From positions 1 to 50,582 of the forward strand of contig JAFAXA010000293.1 in assembly GCA_019241425.1 (NCBI GenBank): a DNA stretch of 50,582 nt. The letters are read 5' to 3'. A model generated the notes under the pieces. That model did not search any database, was not told the DNA's origin, and saw nothing but the letters and a program-made list of their open reading frames with translations. This stretch comes from Acetobacteraceae bacterium. Its GTDB lineage: Bacteria; Pseudomonadota; Alphaproteobacteria; Acetobacterales; Acetobacteraceae. Shown here in pieces: positions 27,106 to 36,161 of this stretch; within the stretch, counting starts at the first letter, position 1, and each line of letters begins with the position of its first letter. Position numbers and translations under genes: made by a program.

Positions 27106-28032
27106 ATGCTGCGAGTTTGGCCGGCGCACCGCGTGCGGCTTCGCATGCGCGGGCGGCTCTCGATGATCGTTTTATTCAACCCAGCGGCCGGCCGCCGCAG
27201 AGCGCATCTGCTATGGCGCGTGCTGGACGTGTTGTCGGCGAACGGAACGCGGCTGGAAATCACCGAAACGACTGGTCGCGGCCACGCAACGGAACTCGCA
27301 CGCCAGGCGGCGCAGGCTGGCGCACCGCTGGTGGTGGCGGCAGGCGGCGACGGCACGATTGCGGAAGTCGCTTCCGGGCTGATTGGAACGACAACCCGGC
27401 TCGGCGTCATCCCGCTCGGCACAGCCAATGTGCTCGCGCAGGAACTCCGACTTTCTGTCGAGCCACGCGCCGTCGCCGCCGCACTCGCCTTCGGCCGCAC
27501 CCGACTGCTTTGGCCGGGGCTCGCGGACACTCAGAGCGGCTCGCGCACCTTCGTGCAAATGATCGGCGCCGGGCTGGACGCGCAGGTCGTGCACCGGCTC
27601 TGCTTACCGCTGAAGCGAGCGATCGGGCGCGGCGCTTATGTGCTGCAAACGTTACGCGAAAGCACTCGCTACCAGTACCCGCCGCTGCGGGTAACGCTGG
27701 ACGGCGCGGCGACCGAGACGGCCAGCGTCATCGTGACGAAAGGCCGCCTTTACGCCGGCAACTTCACCTTGGCGCCGCTCGCCCGCCCCGAGGAGCCTGG
27801 TTTCTGGGTCGCATTGTTCGACAAAGGCGGAATGTTGCCAGCGCTCGGCTACGGGGCGGCGCTGACGTTGGACCTGCTCCCGCGGATGCCCGGGTGCAGG
27901 TTGGTGCGTGCTTCGCGCGTCGAGATCCGGGGCGCTGATGCGACTCCGGCACAGGCGGACGGCGACCCGGCGGGCGTCACGCCCATCGTGATCACCGACG
28001 CGGAGAAGCCAATCGAGGTCGTGACCGGATGA
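27106..28032 (+). CDS. Diacylglycerol/lipid kinase family protein (YegS-like)
   Basis: MIVLFNPAAGRRRAHLLW, VVAAGGDGTIAEVASGL, LGVIPLGTANVLAQEL. True start may be 27163. Confidence 0.88.
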   Translation: MLRVWPAHRVRLRMRGRLSMIVLFNPAAGRRRAHLLWRVLDVLSANGTRLEITETTGRGHATELARQAAQAGAPLVVAAGGDGTIAEVASGLIGTTTRLGVIPLGTANVLAQELRLSVEPRAVAAALAFGRTRLLWPGLADTQSGSRTFVQMIGAGLDAQVVHRLCLPLKRAIGRGAYVLQTLRESTRYQYPPLRVTLDGAATETASVIVTKGRLYAGNFTLAPLARPEEPGFWVALFDKGGMLPALGYGAALTLDLLPRMPGCRLVRASRVEIRGADATPAQADGDPAGVTPIVITDAEKPIEVVTG

Positions 28033-28050
28033 GCCGGGTCACGGTCGCGG

Positions 28051-28076
28051 CCGGCTGATCTCTCCGGCTGATCTCT
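28051..28076. repeat. Perfect tandem duplication 2 x 13 bp (CCGGCTGATCTCT)
   Basis: 28051-28063 and 28064-28076 are identical and adjacent, just downstream of the lipid kinase stop. Confidence 0.95.
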
Positions 28077-28138
28077 GTTGTTCGTCGGAGCGTAGAACCG
28101 GGCTGCGATTCACCGCCGCGCTTGTCAGTGACGTTCGA

Positions 28139-28189
28139 GTGTCATTCCTTCGTCACGGGGGTCGTGCCACACTGCCATCAAACCGTCAC
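28139..28189 (+). promoter_or_regulatory. Candidate tandem PHO-box-like elements (11-bp phased repeats)
   Basis: GTGTCAT-TCCT-TCGTCAC (28139-28156) and CTGCCAT-CAAA-CCGTCAC (28172-28189); starts differ by 11, 33 and 11 bp, compared with the CTGTCAT-N4-CTGTCAT consensus. Confidence 0.45.
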
Positions 28190-28312
28190 TGTGCGTCGAC
28201 TTGGTACCGATGCGAATCTGTGTTTCCTGTCGAATCGCGTCCGCCGCACGAATCCGGCGCGGTCACAGACGCATTCCGTGCAACGCGGTTTGGCGTTCAG
28301 AGAGTTCGGGGA

Positions 28313-29014
28313 ATGACGGTCGAGCTAAGCAAGAACGCGGTTGTCCAGGCATACGGGCGATGGGCGCCCATCTACGATGTGGTTTTCGGCCCGGTATTCC
28401 GGACCGGGCGGCAGGTTTCGGTCCGTGCCGCCGAGCGGATCGGTGGCCGCATTCTGGAAGTTGGAGTGGGTACCGGGCTTTCGCTTTCGAGCTACTCCCG
28501 AGCCAATTCGGTTTCGGGCGTCGATATCTCCGAACCGATGCTGGCGAAGGCGCGACGGCGCGTCGCCCGGTTGGGCTTGGACCATGTCGACGCGCTCGAC
28601 GTCATGGACGCCGAACATTTGAGCTTTCCCGATGCGTCGTTCGACGTGGTGGTCGCTCAGTACGTCGTGACCGCGGTGCCCCACCCCGAACGGGCGTTGG
28701 ACGAATTCGTGCGTGTCCTGAGGCCTGGCGGCGAACTCGTCATCACCAGCCGTATCGGGGCTGAGTCGGGATTCCGTGGCGTTGCGGAAAAGGCGTTGAT
28801 GCCGATCACCGGCTGGCTCGGCTTCAGAACGGATTTTCCTTGGGATCGTTACACCCGCTGGGCCGCTGCTCGGTCAGACGTACGGCTCCTGGAACGTCGC
28901 CCGATACCGCCGTTTGGTCATTTCTCCCTTGTTCGCTTTACGAAACAGGAAGCGGGCGGCGCTGGGTCGCCCGGCGCGGAACGCAATCCACAAACATATG
29001 AGGACGTGGGATGA
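28313..29014 (+). CDS. Class I SAM-dependent methyltransferase, PmtA-like phosphatidylethanolamine N-methyltransferase
   Basis: VQAYGRWAPIYDVVFGPVFRTGRQVSVRAAERIGGRILEVGVGTGLSLSSY, GVDISEPMLAKARRRV, VVAQYVVTAVPHPERALDEFVRVLRPGGELV. Confidence 0.82.
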   Translation: MTVELSKNAVVQAYGRWAPIYDVVFGPVFRTGRQVSVRAAERIGGRILEVGVGTGLSLSSYSRANSVSGVDISEPMLAKARRRVARLGLDHVDALDVMDAEHLSFPDASFDVVVAQYVVTAVPHPERALDEFVRVLRPGGELVITSRIGAESGFRGVAEKALMPITGWLGFRTDFPWDRYTRWAAARSDVRLLERRPIPPFGHFSLVRFTKQEAGGAGSPGAERNPQTYEDVG

Positions 29015-29622
29015 GAGGCTTCTTGGATCATCTGCGCGTGCAGCGCTGGGACGATCATCGCTACTACCATCATAGCCGGATCAACCAGTCCCTTCACCTG
29101 GTCAGCGCACTGAGTTTTTTGTGCGCCTATGTCATTGCCTTCAAGGATCCCGCGAAGGCCGCGCTCGTCGGTTGGCTGGTCGCGATGACCAGCCGGCAAA
29201 TCGGCCATCTTTTCTTCGAGCCGAAGGGCTATGACGAAGTGAATCAAGCGACCCACGAGCACAAGGAGGAGATCAAGGTCGGCTACAATCTCCACCGCAA
29301 GATCGTGCTCCTCACGATCTGGGCGCTGTCGCCGTTGCTGCTGATCCTCATGACCAAGCTTCCGTTCCCGTTCCCGACCTATGACAATGCCAGCGAGTTC
29401 GTGCGCAATCTCGGTTATCTATGGCTTGCGATCGGCGTCGGCGGTCTGCTGTTCCGCAGTTTTCACTTGTTCCTGATCAGGGATCTGCAGACCGGCTTGG
29501 TGTGGGCGGTGAAGATCCTCACCGATCCGTTCCATGACGTAAAATTATATTATCGAGCACCGTCCTATTTGCTGCGCGGCGAGCTGTTTGATACCCAGAC
29601 ACTTCAGGATTGTCACAGGTAG
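29011..29622 (+). CDS. Conserved His-rich integral membrane protein of unknown function
   Basis: ATGA overlap with the methyltransferase; HHSRINQSLHLVSALSFLCAYVIAF, SRQIGHLFFEPKGYDEVNQATHEHKEEIKVGYNLHRKIVLLTIW; several TM segments. Confidence 0.75.
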   Translation: MRGFLDHLRVQRWDDHRYYHHSRINQSLHLVSALSFLCAYVIAFKDPAKAALVGWLVAMTSRQIGHLFFEPKGYDEVNQATHEHKEEIKVGYNLHRKIVLLTIWALSPLLLILMTKLPFPFPTYDNASEFVRNLGYLWLAIGVGGLLFRSFHLFLIRDLQTGLVWAVKILTDPFHDVKLYYRAPSYLLRGELFDTQTLQDCHR

Positions 29623-31376
29623 CCGGGGCTCGGCCCGGAACCTCCGTCAGCACTCCGCTGCGAGGCCGGCGCGTCGTCCGGGACGACGTCGCCGCCTTCG
29701 CCGAAGGTCGCACGTGCGGTCCAACTGCGGCGCCGCATGACCGCCATCTCCCGCAATATCTGGCGGCGGATCGCCTTGTTGCTGGCGGCGGGGTCCGTTC
29801 GCCACCATCCGTCGCGCTCCATCGCTTTGGCTGCGGCCACGAAGCGGCGGGCAACTTCGGCGAAGTCCTCATCGGTGTAGTTGAGGCTGAAAATGAGCCG
29901 CCCGGTGCCAACCCAACTAAGTGCCAGACCTTCCGCTCCCATATAGTATTGCAGCATCCAGTTGTAGCGGGACGGCCGTGGATAGCGGACGGTCCAGATC
30001 GACGAAAGATGCTCGACGGAGACCGGCAGCTCGGCGTCACGCAAGCTCGCATTGAGCTGAGAGGCTCGGCTGGCCCAGACATCATCGAGGCCTCGATACA
30101 GCCGAAGCACCTCCGCGGTCTCGAGGGCGCGCAGGAACTCATTCATCGCACCCATCACGTAGGGATGGGAATTGAACGTGCCGCGGGCGAGACAAACATC
30201 AGCCGGCCTTCCTTCGCGCGTCCTGCGCATGAACGCACGCCGTCCGCACAACACCCCAACCGGCAAACCGCCGCCAAGCGTCTTGCCGTAGGTCACGAGA
30301 TCGGCGCGGACGCCGAAATATTCCTGCGCGCCGCCAGGTGCGAGACGAAACCCGACGAACACTTCGTCGAAGATCAAAACGATACCGCGCGCGGTGCACA
30401 ATTCCCGGAGTTGCCGCAGCCACTGCGCGTAGTTCTCGAGGTCGGGGTGCGCTTCGGCACTGGCGCCGACGAGCGCCCCGTCGCTCGGGGCGGCCTGGTT
30501 GGGATGCAAGGCTTGCAGCGGATTGACCAGCACGCAAGCGATGTCCCGGCGGGTCCGCAAGACCCGGAGCGTGTGGTCGGACATGTCGGCCAGCGTGTAG
30601 GTGTCCCGCTCGAGGGCGGGGTTGCCGATCCCTGGTTGAACCGCGCCCCACCAGCCGTGATACGCGCCGCAGAAGCGCACCAGATGGGAGCGCCGGGTAT
30701 GGTAACGTGCGAGTCGCACCGCTTGCATCACGGCCTCGGTGCCGGACATGTGGAACGAGACCTCGTCCAAGCCGGATATCCGGCAAAGGCGCTCGACATT
30801 GTCGTGCAGGGCAGGGTGATACGAGCCGAGCACCGGGCCAAGGTCGCCGACCAGAGCGGCGCCGCGCGCAATGCACGCTTTGTAGAAATCATACCCGAGC
30901 AGGTTCACGCCGTACGAACCGCCGACGTCGTACATCACGTTACCGTCGAGATCGGTGACCGTAACGCCGCCGGCCGAGGAGAGCACCGAGCCCGGGGAGA
31001 GGCGTTCCTGCACGAAGCGGCTGAACTGGAAGGGCACCCGGTATGCGCTCGTGAATTGCAGGTCGGAGGCGCGGCGGGCGATCGCTGCGGTTGCCGCACG
31101 TGTTCGGCTGAATTTTTGGGCGTAGAGTTCGGACAAACGCCGGAAGCCTTCCTCGCGGCGGATCGCGATCACCTCGGGCGAATTATCGCACCGGAAGAAA
31201 CTACGCTCGTCGTATTCATAAAAAGGGAGGACCGAGGCGATGCGGCGGCTGATGCGCGGATGCCCGGCAAGCGACGGGTGCTTGGCCCGTGACAACAGGA
31301 AGCGACTTCTTGCCCGTGCCGCCAGTCCGCCCACCGCCATCGCGCCCGCGAGAACGCCGACCGTGCTCACCACCAC
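29613..31376 (-). CDS. Class III PLP-dependent aminotransferase / glutamate-1-semialdehyde aminomutase-like, membrane-anchored
   Basis: HMSGTEAVMQAVRLARYHTRRSHLVRFCGAYHGWWG, IVLIFDEVFVGFR, DLVTYGKTLGGGLPVGVLCGRRAFM; hydrophobic N-terminus (VSTVGVLAGAMAVGGLAA). Confidence 0.85.
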   Translation of the reverse strand: MVVSTVGVLAGAMAVGGLAARARSRFLLSRAKHPSLAGHPRISRRIASVLPFYEYDERSFFRCDNSPEVIAIRREEGFRRLSELYAQKFSRTRAATAAIARRASDLQFTSAYRVPFQFSRFVQERLSPGSVLSSAGGVTVTDLDGNVMYDVGGSYGVNLLGYDFYKACIARGAALVGDLGPVLGSYHPALHDNVERLCRISGLDEVSFHMSGTEAVMQAVRLARYHTRRSHLVRFCGAYHGWWGAVQPGIGNPALERDTYTLADMSDHTLRVLRTRRDIACVLVNPLQALHPNQAAPSDGALVGASAEAHPDLENYAQWLRQLRELCTARGIVLIFDEVFVGFRLAPGGAQEYFGVRADLVTYGKTLGGGLPVGVLCGRRAFMRRTREGRPADVCLARGTFNSHPYVMGAMNEFLRALETAEVLRLYRGLDDVWASRASQLNASLRDAELPVSVEHLSSIWTVRYPRPSRYNWMLQYYMGAEGLALSWVGTGRLIFSLNYTDEDFAEVARRFVAAAKAMERDGWWRTDPAASNKAIRRQILREMAVMRRRSWTARATFGEGGDVVPDDAPASQRSADGGSGPSPGYL

Positions 31377-31403
31377 GGGCGGGTTCCCGGTGATGATCGT
31401 CCG

Positions 31404-32318
31404 ATGACCGGCATACGCCGGGCCGTTCGGCTATTTGCGCGGGGAGAGACCGTCAACTTCCTGCTGACCAATCGCATTCCGCGGCGTTTTGCGACGCAGT
31501 TCTTCGGGCGGTTCAGCCGCATCGAAAACCCCGTGGTGCGCACGCTCTCGATCGGTGCCTGGCGACTGTTTGCGGATCTCGATCTCAGCGACGCGCGCGA
31601 TAAGCGATTCCGCAGTTTGCACCATTGCTTCGTCAGGAAATTGCGGGACGAGGCGCGGCCCGCAGATGCCGACCCCGACCTGCTCGTCAGCCCTTGCGAC
31701 GCAATCGTCGGTGAATGCGGTTCCATCGAAAACACGACGTTGCTCCAGGTCAAAGGCTCTTCTTACCAGTTGCACGAACTACTCGGCGAGGGAGATGATG
31801 GACACGAGTACAGGAACGGATGCTATGCGACACTGCGCTTAACCTCTTCGATGTATCATCGATTCCACGCGCCGCACGACTGCCGGATCGAGTCGGTCAC
31901 CTATATCCCGGGCGACACGTGGAACGTCAATCCGCCCGCACTCAAACGCGTCGAGCACCTGTTCTGCAAGAACGAGCGCGCCGTCATAAAAACGCAAATG
32001 TCGGGGCATCCGGTCGCGATCGTTCCCGTTGCCGCCATTCTGGTCGCGGGCATTCGCTTCAGCTTTATGGAAACCGACTTCGACCTGCGCCGCGGGGGCG
32101 CGCGGACGATCCGGCTCGATCAGCCTTTGCGCAAGGGTCAGGAGATGGGCTGGTTCGAGCACGGGTCGACGATCCTCGTCTTCGCCCCGAGCGGATTCAG
32201 CCTTTGCGAAACGGTACGGGATGGGACCCGCATTCGCGCTGGACAACCTTTGATGCGGCTGCCGGAACGAACGGAATCCTCCGCCATTCGCGACGATCCC
32301 TCAGGCAAGGCCGGCTAG
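31404..32318 (+). CDS. psd: Phosphatidylserine decarboxylase
   Basis: VSPCDAIVGECG, TSSMYHRFHAPHDCRIESVTYIPGDTWNVNP, FEHGSTILVFAPSG (autocleavage GST motif). Confidence 0.88.
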   Translation: MTGIRRAVRLFARGETVNFLLTNRIPRRFATQFFGRFSRIENPVVRTLSIGAWRLFADLDLSDARDKRFRSLHHCFVRKLRDEARPADADPDLLVSPCDAIVGECGSIENTTLLQVKGSSYQLHELLGEGDDGHEYRNGCYATLRLTSSMYHRFHAPHDCRIESVTYIPGDTWNVNPPALKRVEHLFCKNERAVIKTQMSGHPVAIVPVAAILVAGIRFSFMETDFDLRRGGARTIRLDQPLRKGQEMGWFEHGSTILVFAPSGFSLCETVRDGTRIRAGQPLMRLPERTESSAIRDDPSGKAG

Positions 32319-33022
32319 CCACATACGGTCTGCCTAAGCAAACGGCGGTGCGCGGCAGAACGGTCATACTCGCTCTGAAACCAACCGGCCCTGCTGGTCT
32401 CGCGCACAGGCTTGTCAGTAGCGTCGAGATCGCGACTGATCTGCTCGGGTGGCGCCCATGCGCGTCCAGAGGCCGCCAACGCGTCGCCCCGTGCGTTGGT
32501 AGACGGCGAGCGTGACCGACCCGGGCGCTCCTGGTTCCCCAGCCAAAGGCATACCTTGGGATCGCCGAGGACGTCGGCAGAGCCAGCCGCCCTTGTTCGC
32601 CAGGGCTCGCTGCCGGTCGGGGTGCACCGGCATCCCCAAGTGCCACCACGAGGTCATCCAGCCCACAAACCACGACGTCACCCCGGATCGCCCGCGGGAG
32701 GATTGGGTGCCCCGGCGGCCCGATTGCCCGGCCTGTCCGCCCTTCCCTTAACGTGTGAGACTGTGCCGATTCGGCTTGATACCGCGATCAACCGCACAAA
32801 CCTTTGGCTCCGGAGATCGACCCAACTCTCCATCCTTGCGCTTGAACGCGCGCCGATCACGCACGAGTCAATCCGCGCCCGGCAGAACCGTGGGGTTGAG
32901 CACTTTCAATCCGCACGAGATTGTGCATTGGAGCGACGACGTCATCCCGGCGTGACTGTGGATCGCGCCGCCAACTCGGCGAGTGACAGCGTTTTAACGA
33001 TCGTCCGAAATCAAACCTGACG

Positions 33023-33379
33023 TCATCTCCAGCATAGAGTCTGCACCGCGACATTGGCCAGCATGGTCGCGGAAGCGAGGACGAGCGCCACTGGCATCCA
33101 CCGTTTTGCACGCTGCGGTTGCCGATCCCGCCCTGCCAACATGACGAAATAATAACGGCCCCACGGCAGGGCCACCGAGCGGCGGACGTCGAGACTATGG
33201 CCGACCGCATACCGCATTCCGAACGCGCGATGGATCGCCTGTAGCTGGGCGGGGGTGAAGCTGGCCGCCACGTCGGGCGCCGTCCGCGCGAGAAAGCGTT
33301 GAAGGAAACGGCTTTTCGAGTCGTCCGGCGCGGCAGGTCGGGCTGTGTGGAGAGTGCGCGGGATCATGGGACAAAGCAT
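33023..33379 (-). CDS. Small conserved membrane protein
   Basis: FTPAQLQAIHRAFGMRYAVGHSLDVRRSVALPWGRYYFVMLAGRDRQ then a C-terminal TM (MPVALVLASATMLANVAVQTL). Confidence 0.6.
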   Translation of the reverse strand: MLCPMIPRTLHTARPAAPDDSKSRFLQRFLARTAPDVAASFTPAQLQAIHRAFGMRYAVGHSLDVRRSVALPWGRYYFVMLAGRDRQPQRAKRWMPVALVLASATMLANVAVQTLCWR

Positions 33380-33483
33380 GAACGAGGAGGCTTAAGCGGC
33401 AATGAACACGTTTTGTTCTCGTGGAGAAGGAGCCGATTGCAACGCCTCGGGTCGGGTTGCAAAAAAATGGTTGCAGCACAGCT

Positions 33484-33493
33484 TACAATTGTA
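33484..33493. promoter_or_regulatory. Palindrome TACAATTGTA, possible MarR-type operator
   Basis: Perfect 10-bp palindrome in an A/T-richer intergenic stretch upstream of marR; preceded by TTGCAA (33437, 33457) and TTGCAG (33471). Confidence 0.3.
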
Positions 33494-33663
33494 TGATCTC
33501 ACTTTACCTCGCCGCCATTTGCTGTAACAAAAGAAAGCGGCAGGCCGGAAGCGGGCCGAATCGGACCCTTCGGTCTAGCGTCTCTTCTCCACATCGCCGG
33601 CTCCGGCGAGCGAGGATTCGCGCGACTGGTCCCTGTTGAAACTAACGATTGAGGGGAAAGACT

Positions 33664-33777
33664 ATGCGCTTTGTTGGGAACGAAACACTTCATCGTGTCT
33701 TTGCCAGGAATATCCTGGCGAACTCAGGAAGATGCCTTATCTTCGGCTCAACAATAGCCGCGCAAATGCGGCCGTAA
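33664..33777 (+). CDS. Possible small/leader ORF (37 aa)
   Basis: MRFVGNETLHRVFARNILANSGRCLIFGSTIAAQMRP*, preceded by GAGGGGAAAGACT (strong SD). Confidence 0.3.
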   Translation: MRFVGNETLHRVFARNILANSGRCLIFGSTIAAQMRP

Positions 33778-33824
33778 CCGTACCGGGTTGATCAACTGCT
33801 GCTCCTAAAGGGGATCGGGGTGCC

Positions 33825-34331
33825 ATGAATACAAAATTGTCTGAGCTTGCCGTGGAAGATTCGGGTGATTTCAAGCTCGAGGAGTTCCTGCCCTTCCAGC
33901 TCGCCGCGACGACAAGCCGCGTTTCGCGCATGTTCGCGAAGCGTTTCGCGGAGGAACTCGGCCTGTCCATTCCGGAATGGCGCGTGCTCGCGGTCGTAGG
34001 GCGGTTCGGAACCGCCTCGCCGAGCATGGTCAGCGAATGGGCGGCGATGGACAAGGTCAAGGTCAGCCGGGCCGCCGCGACGCTGGTGGCGCGCGGCCTC
34101 CTGAAGCAGACCCAGGACCCTTCGGACGGGCGCGCTCGCCTCCTTCGCCTGACCCGTAAGGGAACCGGCGTGCACCATGCGGCCGTGCCGCTCGCGCGCG
34201 AACTGGAGGAAAATCTCGCCTCCGGCTTGTCGCGGGGAGACTGGGGCACCCTCCAGCGTGTGCTGCTCCGCATGAGCGCGCATGTCGAAAGCATCACCGG
34301 CGGCGTCGACGGCGACGAACCGGAAGAGTAG
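33825..34331 (+). CDS. MarR family winged-helix transcriptional regulator
   Basis: LSIPEWRVLAVVGRFGTASPSMVSEWAAMDKVKVSRAAATLVARGLLKQTQDPSDGRARLLRLTRKG. Confidence 0.92.
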   Translation: MNTKLSELAVEDSGDFKLEEFLPFQLAATTSRVSRMFAKRFAEELGLSIPEWRVLAVVGRFGTASPSMVSEWAAMDKVKVSRAAATLVARGLLKQTQDPSDGRARLLRLTRKGTGVHHAAVPLARELEENLASGLSRGDWGTLQRVLLRMSAHVESITGGVDGDEPEE

Positions 34332-34401
34332 TCGCGGGGTTTCGCAGGGCCGGCATCAACCCCGGTGGTGGAGAGAGGCGGGCATGCCTATTCTTTAGGT
34401 C

Positions 34402-35391
34402 ATGCCTTTCTCTCCCCTTCCCGAGACCCCCGCCTTTCTGGACCGGGGCCGTCCCGACGTGCCGGACATCGTCGTTCCGCGCGGCATCACGCCCTTCTAT
34501 CTGCCGAGGCGCCCGGTGCGCGGCCGGCTGATCCGCTTCGGCGGATTGGCGGACGCCCTGTTGACGCGTCACCACCACCATCCTGCCGTCACCCGCCTTG
34601 CCGGCGAGGCCCTCGCACTGGCGGCCGGGCTCGCCACCGCGCTCAAGTTCCAGGGCTCGTTCAGCGTTCAGGCGAAGGGCGACGGCGCGGTGCCGATGCT
34701 GCTCGCCGACTGCACGGATGGCGGGGCACTCCGCGGTTATGCGCGTCCCGAGCCCGAACGTCTTGCCAAGACGCTCGAACAGGGGCCGGAGCCGACCGCC
34801 CGCGGCCTGCTCGGCGCGGGTTACCTGGCCTTCACCGTCGACCAAGGCAGCGACCGTGAGCGCCATCAGGGCATCGTCGCCGTCGAGGGTGAGACGCTGG
34901 CCGAGATGGCGCTGCACTATTTCGCAACCAGCGAGCAACTTCGCTGCCATGTCCATCTGGCCTGCGACAAGGGCCCGGATGGCTGGCGCGCCGGCGCGCT
35001 GATCCTCGAACGCGTGGCGCAGGATGGCGGTCTCGAGCTACCCGCCGAGGGCGAGGATGACACGCAGGACGAGGAAAGCTGGCGCACCGCGACCGTCCTC
35101 GCGGCGACATTGACGGACGCGGAACTGCTCGACGAAGAATTGCCCTCCGAGCGCCTGCTCTACCGGCTGTTCGGCAGCGAGGGCGGGGTCGTGCTCGAAC
35201 GGTCGCGGGCGCTGTCCTATGGCTGCCGCTGCTCGCGCGCCCGCCTTCTCAACATCCTGAAGGGCTTTCCGGCCGAGGACCTCGATCACATGACCCGCGA
35301 GGACGGCCAGATCGCCATGACCTGCGAGTTCTGCAACTACGATTTCCTGTTTCCTCGAACGGATGTCCGGGGCAAGGACGAAGCGGCCTGA
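34402..35391 (+). CDS. hslO: Hsp33 family redox-regulated chaperone
   Basis: N-terminal Hsp33 domain and C-terminal zinc site YGCRCSRARLLNILKGFPAEDLDHM...MTCEFCNYDFLF (CxC...CxxC). Confidence 0.92.
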   Translation: MPFSPLPETPAFLDRGRPDVPDIVVPRGITPFYLPRRPVRGRLIRFGGLADALLTRHHHHPAVTRLAGEALALAAGLATALKFQGSFSVQAKGDGAVPMLLADCTDGGALRGYARPEPERLAKTLEQGPEPTARGLLGAGYLAFTVDQGSDRERHQGIVAVEGETLAEMALHYFATSEQLRCHVHLACDKGPDGWRAGALILERVAQDGGLELPAEGEDDTQDEESWRTATVLAATLTDAELLDEELPSERLLYRLFGSEGGVVLERSRALSYGCRCSRARLLNILKGFPAEDLDHMTREDGQIAMTCEFCNYDFLFPRTDVRGKDEAA

Positions 35392-35392
35392 G

Positions 35393-36004
35393 ATGGCCGG
35401 ATCGGGCCTGCCGCGCCGCGTCCTCCTCGCCATGCCGCCCCTGCTCGGGGTTGCGGCCTGCACCGGCGGGCGCGAGCCGCCACTGACAAGCCCGGGGACG
35501 AACTTCCCGGCGCTGTCATACGAGTACCTCACGCCGATCCGGCTCAAAGTCGCGACGGTGGATGTCGAGAACCAGTTCGTACCCTCGCCCGGCGATCTCG
35601 GCCGCTTTTCCCCTGCACCACCCGACGCGGTACTGGCGCAGATGGGGCGGACGCGCTTGGGCGCGTTCGGGGCCGAGGGCCGGGCCGCTTTCGTCATTCT
35701 CGATGCGTCCCTGACCCGGGCGGGCGATTCCTATTTCGGCAATTTCGCGGTCGAGCTCGACGTCTATACCGGTGCCGACCGCGCCGGGTTTGCACAGGCG
35801 CGCGTGACCCGCAGCCGCACGATCGACCCGACGACGCCCCGGGACGCTGCACTCTATGCACTCACCCGCGATCTGATGGACGGCATGAACGTCGAGTTCG
35901 AGTATCAGGTCCGGCAGTCGCTGCGGGACTGGATTGCGACGGTGCCCGATGCGACCGCACCGCAGATCGAGCAACAGGAGCTGGCCCCGCCGCCTCCGAG
36001 CTGA
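35393..36004 (+). CDS. Predicted lipoprotein of unknown function
   Basis: Lipobox-like LLGVAACTGG; ATG at 35393 is 2 nt after the hslO stop. Confidence 0.7.
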   Translation: MAGSGLPRRVLLAMPPLLGVAACTGGREPPLTSPGTNFPALSYEYLTPIRLKVATVDVENQFVPSPGDLGRFSPAPPDAVLAQMGRTRLGAFGAEGRAAFVILDASLTRAGDSYFGNFAVELDVYTGADRAGFAQARVTRSRTIDPTTPRDAALYALTRDLMDGMNVEFEYQVRQSLRDWIATVPDATAPQIEQQELAPPPPS

Positions 36005-36161
36005 GCTGTCGGGCGCACAGACTCCGGCGTTACCCGCTGCATGGATCGGATCCGCCCGGCCGCCAGTTGTGTGCGGTGGCGCTGCAACCTGCGAGCCTTG
36101 TACATCCGCCTCTGGATCGGCTAGGATACGTGTTCCCGAGTCGCGCCGAGCGGACATCCCG

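Noticed and set aside
29610-31292. 560-aa plus-strand ORF
   Set aside because: Antisense to the PLP aminotransferase with clear motifs; low-information composition.
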